From the IMG/VR virus record IMGVR_UViG_3300027963_000114, positions 1-44,859 of that record: DNA of 44,859 nucleotides. The stretch is one strand, 5' to 3'. Of this stretch, positions 31,705 to 40,128 are shown piece after piece. Below the pieces are notes generated by a model. It had not been told where the DNA came from, made no database searches, and saw only the letters and a list, made by a program, of their open reading frames with translations. Position 1 is the stretch's first letter; each line of letters begins with the position of its first letter. The stretch is from a virus. The position numbers and the translations under genes were made by a program.

Positions 31705-32156
31705 TTGGGTTTTTTAGGTCTTGTTATATACAAGAAATTCATAAAATTAAAACCGTGTGTTACAAATAACATACCACCACCAACAATACTTAAAAATGAT
31801 GTATGTAAAAATATATTTGATACTTGAACTATAATAGAGAAAAGAGAAAGATAAAGAAATGTATATTTCCATTTTTTGGAATAAACAAAATAAAATAAAT
31901 GTGTGTGTTTCTTTTCTAAAATCTCACCTAATATATCATCACGTTTACACTTTAAACAAAGTTCTCTTTTTGTGGATGGCGGCCAGTTTTGTAACTGATC
32001 ACTATCATAGTAAATAATTTCCTTACAAGAGCAACAAATAATACCGTGTTCTATTTCATAAGAAATCACCTCTCTTTTCTTAGATAAGATAGCTATTAGA
32101 GCAATAAATACAAGGCCACTTAAACAAAGTAGCAATCCAATTACGCTTAACATCAT
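31623..32156 (-). CDS. Multi-pass membrane protein with Cys motif, 177 aa
   Basis: An N-terminal membrane segment (VIGLLLCLSGLVFIALIAIL), then a soluble loop with CCSCKEII and CLKCKRD, a possible zinc site, then three further hydrophobic stretches. The 3' end runs through a terminator and into the opposing gene, so the last 30 residues may be variable. Function unknown. Confidence 0.6.
   Translation of the reverse strand: MMLSVIGLLLCLSGLVFIALIAILSKKREVISYEIEHGIICCSCKEIIYYDSDQLQNWPPSTKRELCLKCKRDDILGEILEKKHTHLFYFVYSKKWKYTFLYLSLFSIIVQVSNIFLHTSFLSIVGGGMLFVTHGFNFMNFLYITRPKKPNQVNDWVFFIWSITPLVKSSLRTDSQV
31682..31715 (+). terminator. Intrinsic terminator after the recA operon
   Basis: AAAAAACCCAATCA pairs with TGATTGGGTTTTTT around TTAACT. 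It overlaps the stop codon of the small gene. Confidence 0.85.
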
Positions 32157-32452
32157 GATATGATTTCATCATTTTTTAATGACTTACCTGGATACAAAGA
32201 ATTTTTGTGTAGAATAACACTAACTTCTACTAAATCCGGATCATCAGTTGGATTTAAATCTCTAACAACACCATCAAAAGATCTTTGTGATGAAAAGTGA
32301 ACTTCATCACCAACTTTCATTGTTGGTAGAAATTTATTTTTAGCCTTTTCATTTTGAATCACTTGGTAAATTGCGTAGAAGAAAAAAGTTGCCAACCCAA
32401 GAAATATAGCAACTATGATTAAATTAGTAAATAGTGTGTCGATGTTTTGCAT
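32153..32452 (-). CDS. Small membrane protein, YajC-like layout, 99 aa
   Basis: One N-terminal membrane helix (LIIVAIFLGLATFFFYAIYQ) followed by a small beta barrel-like region starting MKVGDEVHF, the order found in YajC, but the sequence match is limited. It overlaps the next gene through ATGA. Confidence 0.5.
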   Translation of the reverse strand: MQNIDTLFTNLIIVAIFLGLATFFFYAIYQVIQNEKAKNKFLPTMKVGDEVHFSSQRSFDGVVRDLNPTDDPDLVEVSVILHKNSLYPGKSLKNDEIIS

Positions 32453-32454
32453 TA

Positions 32455-32907
32455 TTATTTAAGTATTTTATTTATAGTTATATCGCGTAATGTTTGTTTA
32501 GATAATGATTTAGCGCATTCTGGTCCGAAACCAGTTTCAATAGAATCTGGTACAGTTAATTGTCTACCACACTTACCACATCTACCATCGTGATAGATTT
32601 CAATAAAGTCTGGTAAATTATTAGAAGCCAATTTATTTACAATATAGTTGAAAACTTTAACAGATTGAGCTTCATTTGAGATATTAGATTTAGGTGAGTG
32701 TTTATATACACCATCTCTAACAGTTCCAACAAAAGAATAAACATCTGGTCCGGTTAGAACATTAACAAAATAAATATCATCTTTTTTATGTTTAACCACC
32801 TTAAAAGTAAAACGGTTATCAGTTTTAGTATTTAAGAAAGTAACAAAAGATTTACCACCAAGGATAAACTTCAAAGCCAATTCATGTTTAATAATACCTG
32901 ATGTCAT
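32455..32907 (-). CDS. DUF6011-like zinc-ribbon protein, 150 aa
   Basis: The C-terminus has GRCGKCGRQLTVPDSIETGF then GPECAKSL, a CxxC-x17-C pattern typical of DUF6011 in phages. The N-terminal part is beta-rich (GGKSFVTFLNTKTDNRFTFK). The frame extends to 32931, inside the TATCTTTG box at 32929, so ATG 32907 (MTSGIIKHEL) is chosen. Confidence 0.75.
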   Translation of the reverse strand: MTSGIIKHELALKFILGGKSFVTFLNTKTDNRFTFKVVKHKKDDIYFVNVLTGPDVYSFVGTVRDGVYKHSPKSNISNEAQSVKVFNYIVNKLASNNLPDFIEIYHDGRCGKCGRQLTVPDSIETGFGPECAKSLSKQTLRDITINKILK

Positions 32908-32928
32908 GTTATTTCCGATTGATTTATA

Positions 32929-32936
32929 CAAAGATA
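32929..32936 (-). promoter_or_regulatory. -7 box (TATCTTTG) for the zinc-ribbon and membrane-protein genes
   Basis: Matches TAnnTTTG, 22 bases before the ATG at 32907. Confidence 0.5.
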
Positions 32937-32988
32937 AGAAAATATTTCCAATTGACCAACACTTATATCACTTTTAAATATAATTGTT

Positions 32989-33918
32989 ATGGAAAAAGAT
33001 TCAAGAATATTTGTTGCCGGACATAAAGGAATGGTTGGTTCAGCAATAGTTAGAAAACTAAAATCATTAGGTTATACAAATATTATAACCGCTGATAGAA
33101 ATCGAGTAAATCTAGTAAATCAATTTCATGTTCAATCATTTTTTGCTGATGAACAACCAGAATATGTATTTATGGCGGCCGCCAAAGTTGGTGGAATAAA
33201 AGCCAATAGTGACTACAAAGCGGATTTTATTTATGAGAATATTATGATTCAATCAAATATTATTAAGGAATCACATGATTTTGGTGTTAAGAAACTTATA
33301 TTTTTAGGAAGTTCTTGTATCTATCCAAAATTTGCTCAACAGCCTATTAAAGAAGAATATCTTCTAAGTGATTACTTAGAAGAAAGTAATGATGCTTATG
33401 CTATTGCTAAAATTACCGGTATTAAAATGTGTCAATCATTTAATAAACAATACGGCACCGATTTTATTTCTGTTATGCCTTGTAACTTATATGGTGTTGG
33501 TGATAACTATCATCCAGAGAAATCTCACGTATTTCCAGCAATTATTAGAAAGTTACACGAAGCTAAAATAAAAGGTGAAAAGGAAATACTATTATGGGGC
33601 GATGGTTCACCATTAAGGGAATTTCTTTGTTCAGATGATGTTGCTGACGCTTGTGTTTATTTAATGAATAGTAAAACTAAGTATGATATGATAAATGTTG
33701 GATCAGGTAGTGATTTATCAATTAAAGATTTAGCAGAGAAAATGAGAGATATAATCTATTCGGAGTGTCGAATAGTTTTTAATGGAGAAGTATCAATCAA
33801 TGGAACACCTAAGAAATTGATGGATAGTTCTAAGATTAATGAATTAGGATGGTTCCCTACAATTAGTTTAGAAGAAGGAATTAAATTATCTTATTCTGAT
33901 TTTTTGAGTAAAAACTAA
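32989..33918 (+). CDS. fcl: GDP-L-fucose synthase (NAD-dependent epimerase/reductase)
   Basis: 309 residues, the standard length. The N-terminal FVAGHKGMVGSAIVRKL is the Rossmann GxxGxxG site, AAAKVGGIKANSDYKADFIY is diagnostic for this family, and catalytic Ser in LGSSCIYPKFA and Y-x-x-x-K in DAYAIAKITG are present. It makes GDP-L-fucose from the 4-keto-6-deoxy-mannose intermediate. No GDP-mannose dehydratase is in the window. It may modify host or phage surface glycans. Single gene, its stop overlapping the convergent zinc-finger gene. Confidence 0.92.
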   Translation: MEKDSRIFVAGHKGMVGSAIVRKLKSLGYTNIITADRNRVNLVNQFHVQSFFADEQPEYVFMAAAKVGGIKANSDYKADFIYENIMIQSNIIKESHDFGVKKLIFLGSSCIYPKFAQQPIKEEYLLSDYLEESNDAYAIAKITGIKMCQSFNKQYGTDFISVMPCNLYGVGDNYHPEKSHVFPAIIRKLHEAKIKGEKEILLWGDGSPLREFLCSDDVADACVYLMNSKTKYDMINVGSGSDLSIKDLAEKMRDIIYSECRIVFNGEVSINGTPKKLMDSSKINELGWFPTISLEEGIKLSYSDFLSKN

Positions 33919-34091
33919 GATTCTCTTTCTTTACCAGCTCCGTTACAAGAACTACATTTTGGAATACGACCATTGAAACAGTGGTCATAGTATCCACTAC
34001 CATTACAAGCAGTACAAGGTTTTAATTTCTTCTTGTATTCATACTTTAGATATCTTTCGGTTCTGGCTAATTTTCTTTCTTTGAAGTCCAT
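33915..34091 (-). CDS. Small DnaJ-type zinc-finger protein, 58 aa
   Basis: Starts MDFKERKLARTERYLKYEYK, then CTACNGSGYYDHC and CSSCNGAGK, two CxxCxGxG halves as in the zinc centre of DnaJ. It ends TAG, with an in-frame TAA eight codons later. A TATCTTTG box lies five bases before its ATG. Confidence 0.75.
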   Translation of the reverse strand: MDFKERKLARTERYLKYEYKKKLKPCTACNGSGYYDHCFNGRIPKCSSCNGAGKERES

Positions 34092-34095
34092 ATCA

Positions 34096-34103
34096 CAAAG
34101 ATA
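34096..34103 (-). promoter_or_regulatory. -7 box (TATCTTTG) at the zinc-finger gene
   Basis: Ends five bases before the ATG at 34091, again implying a leaderless message. Confidence 0.45.
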
Positions 34104-34110
34104 CTAAAAT

Positions 34111-34464
34111 TTATACATTTTTCCAATATCTGTTAATATTAAAGTGACCACATAAGAAAAGATAAATCTTATTACAGGTAGATTCACTGATGAGTAATGG
34201 ACCAACTAAAGCACCAGTTTCATGATAAACATATAAGCTACCCTTTAGTTCCAATAAATTCATACTGGTATTTTTAGATTTATATTTTCTACCTTCAAAT
34301 TCAAAAGTAAAAGAAGGAGACTGTAGAAAAGATTGTTCTTCTGCGATTTGTTCAATATTTGTTACTTTGGAATTTTTTAATCCTTTTAGGATATCCTCAC
34401 CAATTCTTTCTTGTTTATTGAAAGCTCTTGAGAATAGTCCTTCAAATGTTTTTAAGTGTTTCAT
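34111..34464 (-). CDS. Tagged hypothetical protein, 117 aa
   Basis: Begins MKHLKTFEGLFSRAFNKQER. The body is a mixed alpha/beta region (SFTFEFEGRKYKSKNTSMNL) with a late Cys pair. A TATATA box at 34470 lies five bases before the ATG. No function is recognised. Confidence 0.7.
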   Translation of the reverse strand: MKHLKTFEGLFSRAFNKQERIGEDILKGLKNSKVTNIEQIAEEQSFLQSPSFTFEFEGRKYKSKNTSMNLLELKGSLYVYHETGALVGPLLISESTCNKIYLFLCGHFNINRYWKNV

Positions 34465-34497
34465 ATGATTATATATTAAAAGGGAAACATGACAAGT

Positions 34498-35703
34498 TTA
34501 TGGTAAAATATTTAATATACTATTAAGCACTTTATAGTTTTTATTGATTATAAATAAATAATTATATCCTAATTCTATACATTTATTCATCTTAGATATG
34601 TTTTGGTCTAAATATTTATTATAGTAATAGTGTGATTTAATTTCAATTATTAAGTTATACTTTTCAATGTAGAAATCAGGATAATGTATTTTATCTTTTC
34701 CTACAAAAAAATATTTTATTGATGATCCTCGTTGAACATTATCTAATAAGTTATTAGTATCCATGTACTCTAAAAAGTGTTTTTCATAACTACTTTGATA
34801 GTATAGTACATCATTGTAATATTTTATTTTTTTTGAATTTTTTTGTTGTTTTTCTAAAAACTCCAAAACTTGCATAGGATATTCAACGCCATATCTTTTC
34901 AAATTAGTCTCTCTAAGTTTTCTTTTGGATTCTTCTGATATTGAGTTTGATATGAATCCATACTTTTTAAGCATTGATTCTACTTTATTTCTTTTAACTA
35001 TATCAGCCATATTTGGACTTGGAACTCCATATTTTTTCATAGAAGTATTTTTTACTTTATCTGAGTATTCTTCAGTCTTTGTAAAAAAATCAAATCCATA
35101 TCTTTCCTTAGTTGTGTTTATTCTTTTTTCTTTTACATAATCTGAAGACCTAGAGTCTTCACAACCATATTTTTTTAAATTTGTGACTTTTGACTTTTCT
35201 TTGAACTCTTCAAATTCAAATGTATTTGTTTTTCCGTATCTTTCTAAATTTGTTGATTTGGCCTTTTCAATATTATTGTAATTGGCATCTCCATATTTTT
35301 TTAATTTTGTTTTTTTGGATTTTATTTTAAATTCATCCGTGGACATATAATTTTCAGAGCCGTATTTTTCAAATATTGTAGATTTTGATTTTTCAATATT
35401 TACATAATTTTTATTACCATATCTTTCTTCACAAGTCATTTTATTTTTAATATTTGAACATTTATTGCTACAACAATAGATATTGTGTTTTTTGACATTT
35501 TTGTTATATAAATTAAATTGTAGTTTTTTCACTGATCCACATATATCACATTTCACATTTACTGGAATATTTGATCCAAGCCATAGTTTATCAATTGGTA
35601 ATATAATTTTATCATTGATTTTTGATTCTATGCTTAATAATTTTAACTTATGAATTATAACAGATGATATTACAACTATTGATATCTCTTTATCTACTAT
35701 CAT
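34498..35703 (-). CDS. Putative homing endonuclease: KYG repeats plus PD-(D/E)xK-type domain
   Basis: 401 residues. About eight units repeat K-x-T-x-x-(K/E)-(K/R)-Y-G, for example FEKYGSENY, LKKYGDANY and LERYGKTNT; CDICG and CCSNKC lie near the N-terminus. The C-terminus has HYPDFYIEKYNLIIEIKSHY, a D-x(n)-E-x-K nuclease core. The layout resembles VSR-like homing endonucleases with a DNA-binding array. Its start overlaps the RuvC-like gene by 14 bases. Confidence 0.7.
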   Translation of the reverse strand: MIVDKEISIVVISSVIIHKLKLLSIESKINDKIILPIDKLWLGSNIPVNVKCDICGSVKKLQFNLYNKNVKKHNIYCCSNKCSNIKNKMTCEERYGNKNYVNIEKSKSTIFEKYGSENYMSTDEFKIKSKKTKLKKYGDANYNNIEKAKSTNLERYGKTNTFEFEEFKEKSKVTNLKKYGCEDSRSSDYVKEKRINTTKERYGFDFFTKTEEYSDKVKNTSMKKYGVPSPNMADIVKRNKVESMLKKYGFISNSISEESKRKLRETNLKRYGVEYPMQVLEFLEKQQKNSKKIKYYNDVLYYQSSYEKHFLEYMDTNNLLDNVQRGSSIKYFFVGKDKIHYPDFYIEKYNLIIEIKSHYYYNKYLDQNISKMNKCIELGYNYLFIINKNYKVLNSILNILP

Positions 35704-36385
35704 GTATTTCTTTTATTTTCAATTTACATGCAAATGTAGCATCTATAATATCTTCGATAGGATTAGGTATCTTATCCCTATCCATCAAATCTTTATATGA
35801 AATCAACATTTCATAAATTGGAGTATCTATATTACCTTCTATTAACGCTCTATACATTTGTGGTTTTTTAAATGAACCACCTGATATACCTTGATTATTT
35901 ATAAATTTAAGTTTTGGTTTTTTCTTACCAATATCTATTGGTTTATAAACCAGTTTACAAGTTTCTAGCTTTAATGTACTGGGTGAAATTATAGACAATT
36001 CTAAATTATCTATATCTTGCATTAAATTTGATCTTATCAGTGTTGAAAGTGATACTATATCTAAAATTGATGATGTGTTTTTTGAAAAAGAATATCCTTC
36101 TATTTGACAATGTGTTTTTTCACTTGTATCTATCAAATTAATGATTTCATTTGTTATTAATTTGGAAAGCATATTATAATGCTTTAGTTTGATTACTTCA
36201 TTTTTTGAATAATCATCAGACACCAATCTATTTAAGTGGAAGAACTTAACACCACATCTTACTAGCTCCTTCACATAAATATTATTATCTTTTTTATTAG
36301 TAAATGAAAGTATATACTTATTATTACCAGTTTCAATAAAAACAGCGGTGCTGTTTAAACTTATATCTATACCAATGTAATTCAT
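35690..36385 (-). CDS. RuvC-like Holliday junction resolvase, 231 aa
   Basis: RNase H-fold acidic residues in order: D in YIGIDISLNSTAVF, E in CQIEGYSFS, and D residues in PIEDIIDATFACK. These match RuvC-type nucleases of phages, which resolve branched DNA before packaging. The central region is longer than in bacterial RuvC. The next gene (a homing endonuclease) begins inside its end. An AATATATA box lies upstream. Confidence 0.75.
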   Translation of the reverse strand: MNYIGIDISLNSTAVFIETGNNKYILSFTNKKDNNIYVKELVRCGVKFFHLNRLVSDDYSKNEVIKLKHYNMLSKLITNEIINLIDTSEKTHCQIEGYSFSKNTSSILDIVSLSTLIRSNLMQDIDNLELSIISPSTLKLETCKLVYKPIDIGKKKPKLKFINNQGISGGSFKKPQMYRALIEGNIDTPIYEMLISYKDLMDRDKIPNPIEDIIDATFACKLKIKEIHDSR

Positions 36386-36465
36386 TATTTAATTTTTTAT
36401 TTAATACTATATATTAAATTGAAAAATTATATTTTTAGTATAAATGTTGGTGATTTTATTAAATC

Positions 36466-36771
36466 TTAAAAGCCATGTTCTTCTAAAAGTTGAATAAGTT
36501 TATATTTGAAATCAGATTTACCTTGTTCAGTTGCTAAAATTCCTTGAATTACTCTATCAGCTAAAATTCTTCTTTCTTCAACAATTTCATCTGTAGTTCT
36601 TCTCTTTTGAACATCCGTTTCTATTTTAGAAAGATGTTTACCAGAATGCTCTTGTCTATACTTTTCAATCTCTTCTTCTCTCTGTCTTTCGAATTCTTCT
36701 CTAGCTTTAGTTTGAGCTCTAAGTGAACTTAAATAATCTGCTTCTTCGTTGAATGGTTTAATATGTTTCAT
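36466..36771 (-). CDS. Tagged charged protein, 101 aa
   Basis: Begins MKHIKPFNEEADYLSSLRAQ and is otherwise a long charged helix (Glu/Arg-rich: REEFERQREEEIEKYRQEH), probably coiled coil. The TATATA box at 36776-36781 lies four bases before this ATG, so it is preferred over the upstream in-frame ATG at 36786. Confidence 0.7.
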   Translation of the reverse strand: MKHIKPFNEEADYLSSLRAQTKAREEFERQREEEIEKYRQEHSGKHLSKIETDVQKRRTTDEIVEERRILADRVIQGILATEQGKSDFKYKLIQLLEEHGF

Positions 36772-36794
36772 ATAGTATATATTCAATTTTAAAA

Positions 36795-39677
36795 TTAATA
36801 ATTGTAATTACTTGATGTATTTGGATCTTGTAGTAAACCACCATCTAAATAAGTAATATCAGATGATCCAGTTGGATAAACACTTGAGAAGTTTGAGCTT
36901 TTTTGTACTGAATTAGGTAATTGATTCACATATCTAACACCAATATTACTTCCACCGTTTCCTCTTTGACTAAGTAGGAGTAATTGATTTCTATTAGTAA
37001 CTGTACAATTACTTAATTTTGTGAAATTGGATAGTTTTTCAAATGTATCTTGGAAAGATATTGTATAGTTAGTTGTATTAGTTGACCTAATTTTTAGTAT
37101 ATTTTTTGAACTACCGTTGAAAAACTTATCCATTATTATAGTTGTTCCACCAGTAATTGAAACATTACCAAATCCAATCATCTCATTGAATCCTAAAAGT
37201 GTACAAGCACTATTTATTGTAATTGTTCCATTATTTATTTTTCCAGAATAATCTTTAGACTGTATTTTACCACTTATGTAAGAATAAGTTCCAGTACCCA
37301 ATGATAACCCAGGAAATCCAGAAGTAGAAGTTGGATCATAAAATGTTAACACACCATTGAAGTTAAAAGTTATATTATTATTTATTTGAACATTACTTGT
37401 AGTAATATTACTAGTAAAGGTAGATTGTCCAGATCCTCCAAACACGAAAGTAGAATTTCCACTTATGGAGGAACCACCACCAGCACTATTAACAAAATTT
37501 GCCATTACATTTTTACCTACATAGATATTTTTACCACCGTTTATAGTAAAAGCATTAGTACCATTTGGTGCAAATGTGAAAGTACCACCATCACAAATTA
37601 AATCTGAAAGAAGTGTAATGGTACCCGGTGAGGCTTGTGATCCAATTAATACACTCCAAAATGTAATATTTGGAAAATCAACGATAGTAGTATAGTTAGA
37701 AGTTGCATTTGATATACTAATAGCACTTCCTTGAGCTGGAAGAAATGTTCCAGATGTATAAGAAAATGTTAAACCAGTTGCATTAGCTCTTATTAAAAAT
37801 ACCGATCCAGTAGGAATAGTAACGGTTCCGGTGGTATTTATATTAACAATAGAAGAGGTCAATATTATTGAGTTTGCACCCATATTAATAGCACCACTAC
37901 CATTAAAAATAAGTGGACAGTTTATGGTTAGTGTTAATGTACCAGCAGTTGAAGTATAACTACCTATATAAACGGCATAAGTTGATCCAGATATAATAGT
38001 ATTTGTAGCCAATACTGTTAAGGTACCAGTAGCATATAAATTTGATAAAAGTGTATAAGTTTGAGCAGTTGTTGTTCCAAAAGTTATATTATTCCAAGTA
38101 ACTGGTTCAACATTCACACTACAACTAAGAGCTAAATGTAATGTACTGTTTGTTGTTGTAATAGGAACAGATATAATAAGTATACCAATTCCATACCCAA
38201 CAGTACCAGAAACAACAGTATTGGAGTTACTTATGGTAAGATTTGTTCTTAAAAGTCCAGTAGTTTGGCCAGGGTGGGACCAAGTTTGCACACCCGTTCC
38301 ATTCATGATTATACTAACATTTGTACTCAAAATTTGACCGGTGGTGGTACTTACTGTTAGATTACCACTCAAATAAATAGTAACGCCAGATCCGGCAGAT
38401 AATGTAGTATTAGTACCAGCACCAGCACCAACACGAAATGTTCCACTCAAATATAAATCACTACCTAAGGTATATGTTACAGCAGAATTCATTGTTACGT
38501 TATTCCAGTTTATTAAACTGGCGTTTAGTGTACACGCACCTACGCACAAAAGTGTACTACCACTAGCGGTAGCTGTTGTTAAAGCAGTAAGTGTACCAAC
38601 TGAATATCCAACAGTTCCGGAAATTATTGTATTTGGATTATTTATTGTTAAATTAATTCTAAGACTACCCAATGAGGTTTGACCGGGTTGTGACCAAATT
38701 TGTGATGCGGTACCATTCATAATAATAGAACCCGTACCACCTTGAATTACGGCACCAGATGTAGGGTTTAAATAAAGATTTCCTTTAAGATTAATATTAT
38801 TTGAACCTAATGCCAAGGTTGTAGTCACGTTGGTTGAACCAAGTGAAAAAGTTCCACTTATATTTAGACTATCACCAAAAGTGTAAGTAGTAGCACCTGG
38901 TAAAGTAACATTACTCCAAGTACAACTTCCAATATTTAATGTGGTGGATACACTTGATGGACAAGCTAGTGTACTACTGGTAGTTATAACATCGGTTGTT
39001 GTAGTTAGTGTAGATGAGTCAAAATTTACAGTACCAGAAACTACAGCATTCGAATTACTTATAGTTAGTGGTGTTCTCACAATACCATTTAATAGAGCAG
39101 ACCAAGTTTGTGTACCAGTACCATTCATAATTATAGTTGGTGGATTCACACCACCATTAAACGCAGTTGAAGTTGTATTAACTACCAAATTACCTTTTAA
39201 ATTTATAATCAAGCTAGAAGTAAGACCAGATAATGTATGAGAGGTAGCCCCTCCACCACCACCCATTAATGTCCCGTTAATGGTCCAACTATCACCAAAT
39301 GTTTTAGTTAAGTTACCTGAGATTTGAACATTTGGATTCCAAACGCACCCATTACTAGTAAGTGTTTGTGTACCAGTTAAACTAACAGTTCCACTACCAG
39401 TAGCAATCATAGTGGATGATAAAGAAAATGTTCCACCTAAAGTTAATGTATTATTTAGAGTAAATGTCTTATTATAATTACCAGCACCTACTCCACTAAA
39501 TAGTAGCATAACAGCATTCGCATTAGCTGAAGTAGAACAAGTTGCACTATTGGATGTGAAATAAGCATTGTCGGTTGCTAAAGGAACAGTTCCACTAGCC
39601 GTTCCACCGTCGGTCAAACTCCAGTTTGCGGCTGTATTCCAATCTGTACCTGAATTTCTAAAATAATAAGTTGCCAT
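36795..39677 (-). CDS. Large repetitive tail-fibre or receptor-binding protein, 960 aa
   Basis: Starts MATYYFRNSGTDWNTAANWS. Nearly all of it is Thr/Ser/Asn/Gly-rich, with units such as LTISNSNTVVSGTVGY, YTLLSNLYATGTLTV and SIIMNGTGVQTWSHPGQT repeated four to six times, as expected of a parallel beta-structure stalk. No enzymatic motif is seen. The C-terminal 100 residues are less repetitive and may form the tip. Three structural genes follow on the same strand. Confidence 0.8.
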   Translation of the reverse strand: MATYYFRNSGTDWNTAANWSLTDGGTASGTVPLATDNAYFTSNSATCSTSANANAVMLLFSGVGAGNYNKTFTLNNTLTLGGTFSLSSTMIATGSGTVSLTGTQTLTSNGCVWNPNVQISGNLTKTFGDSWTINGTLMGGGGGATSHTLSGLTSSLIINLKGNLVVNTTSTAFNGGVNPPTIIMNGTGTQTWSALLNGIVRTPLTISNSNAVVSGTVNFDSSTLTTTTDVITTSSTLACPSSVSTTLNIGSCTWSNVTLPGATTYTFGDSLNISGTFSLGSTNVTTTLALGSNNINLKGNLYLNPTSGAVIQGGTGSIIMNGTASQIWSQPGQTSLGSLRINLTINNPNTIISGTVGYSVGTLTALTTATASGSTLLCVGACTLNASLINWNNVTMNSAVTYTLGSDLYLSGTFRVGAGAGTNTTLSAGSGVTIYLSGNLTVSTTTGQILSTNVSIIMNGTGVQTWSHPGQTTGLLRTNLTISNSNTVVSGTVGYGIGILIISVPITTTNSTLHLALSCSVNVEPVTWNNITFGTTTAQTYTLLSNLYATGTLTVLATNTIISGSTYAVYIGSYTSTAGTLTLTINCPLIFNGSGAINMGANSIILTSSIVNINTTGTVTIPTGSVFLIRANATGLTFSYTSGTFLPAQGSAISISNATSNYTTIVDFPNITFWSVLIGSQASPGTITLLSDLICDGGTFTFAPNGTNAFTINGGKNIYVGKNVMANFVNSAGGGSSISGNSTFVFGGSGQSTFTSNITTSNVQINNNITFNFNGVLTFYDPTSTSGFPGLSLGTGTYSYISGKIQSKDYSGKINNGTITINSACTLLGFNEMIGFGNVSITGGTTIIMDKFFNGSSKNILKIRSTNTTNYTISFQDTFEKLSNFTKLSNCTVTNRNQLLLLSQRGNGGSNIGVRYVNQLPNSVQKSSNFSSVYPTGSSDITYLDGGLLQDPNTSSNYNY

Positions 39678-39682
39678 ATTTT

Positions 39683-40111
39683 TTAATAGTCTGAAGAGTA
39701 TGCTATTGCATCAAATTGGTCTTGCACACCAGCATAAACCGATTGACATACTCTTAAAAGTTGACCACTTCTAAGAATTAAAGGTTGGTCAAAAGTAATT
39801 ATTGATGTTGCGCCAATTGCTGAAACAGAACGAGTAGCAGTAGCAGTTGCGACCTCACCAACTAATGTTGGATTTGTACCAGAAGCATCTGTTACAAAAA
39901 CACGATGAACCATAGCAGATGATGCTGCTGCCGTTGCTTGTGAGTTACGAAAACGAACTGCATCAACACGAGTTCCATTTGTAGCACCCGTTGTAAGTGT
40001 ATATAGTGTACCAGAACCATCTGATGCGGTGTTAGCCGCAACAAGTCTATTGGTTGATGTTGGTACCATATTACCGGTTAGAATGAAAATTGGTGATGTA
40101 TTTGCTGGCAT
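39683..40111 (-). CDS. Virion-type protein, 142 aa
   Basis: Starts MPANTSPIFILTGNMVPTST. Ala/Thr/Ser-rich, beta-like, with ATATATRSVSAIG and FDQPLILRSGQLLRVCQSVY. Its composition and place between two fibre genes suggest a tail or decoration protein. Confidence 0.65.
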   Translation of the reverse strand: MPANTSPIFILTGNMVPTSTNRLVAANTASDGSGTLYTLTTGATNGTRVDAVRFRNSQATAAASSAMVHRVFVTDASGTNPTLVGEVATATATRSVSAIGATSIITFDQPLILRSGQLLRVCQSVYAGVQDQFDAIAYSSDY

Positions 40112-40128
40112 TTTTTAATTTTAATTTT

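Noticed and set aside
38941-39240. Hydrophobic plus-strand frame opposite the 960-aa fibre gene
   Set aside because: Antisense shadow of a long, compositionally consistent fibre gene.
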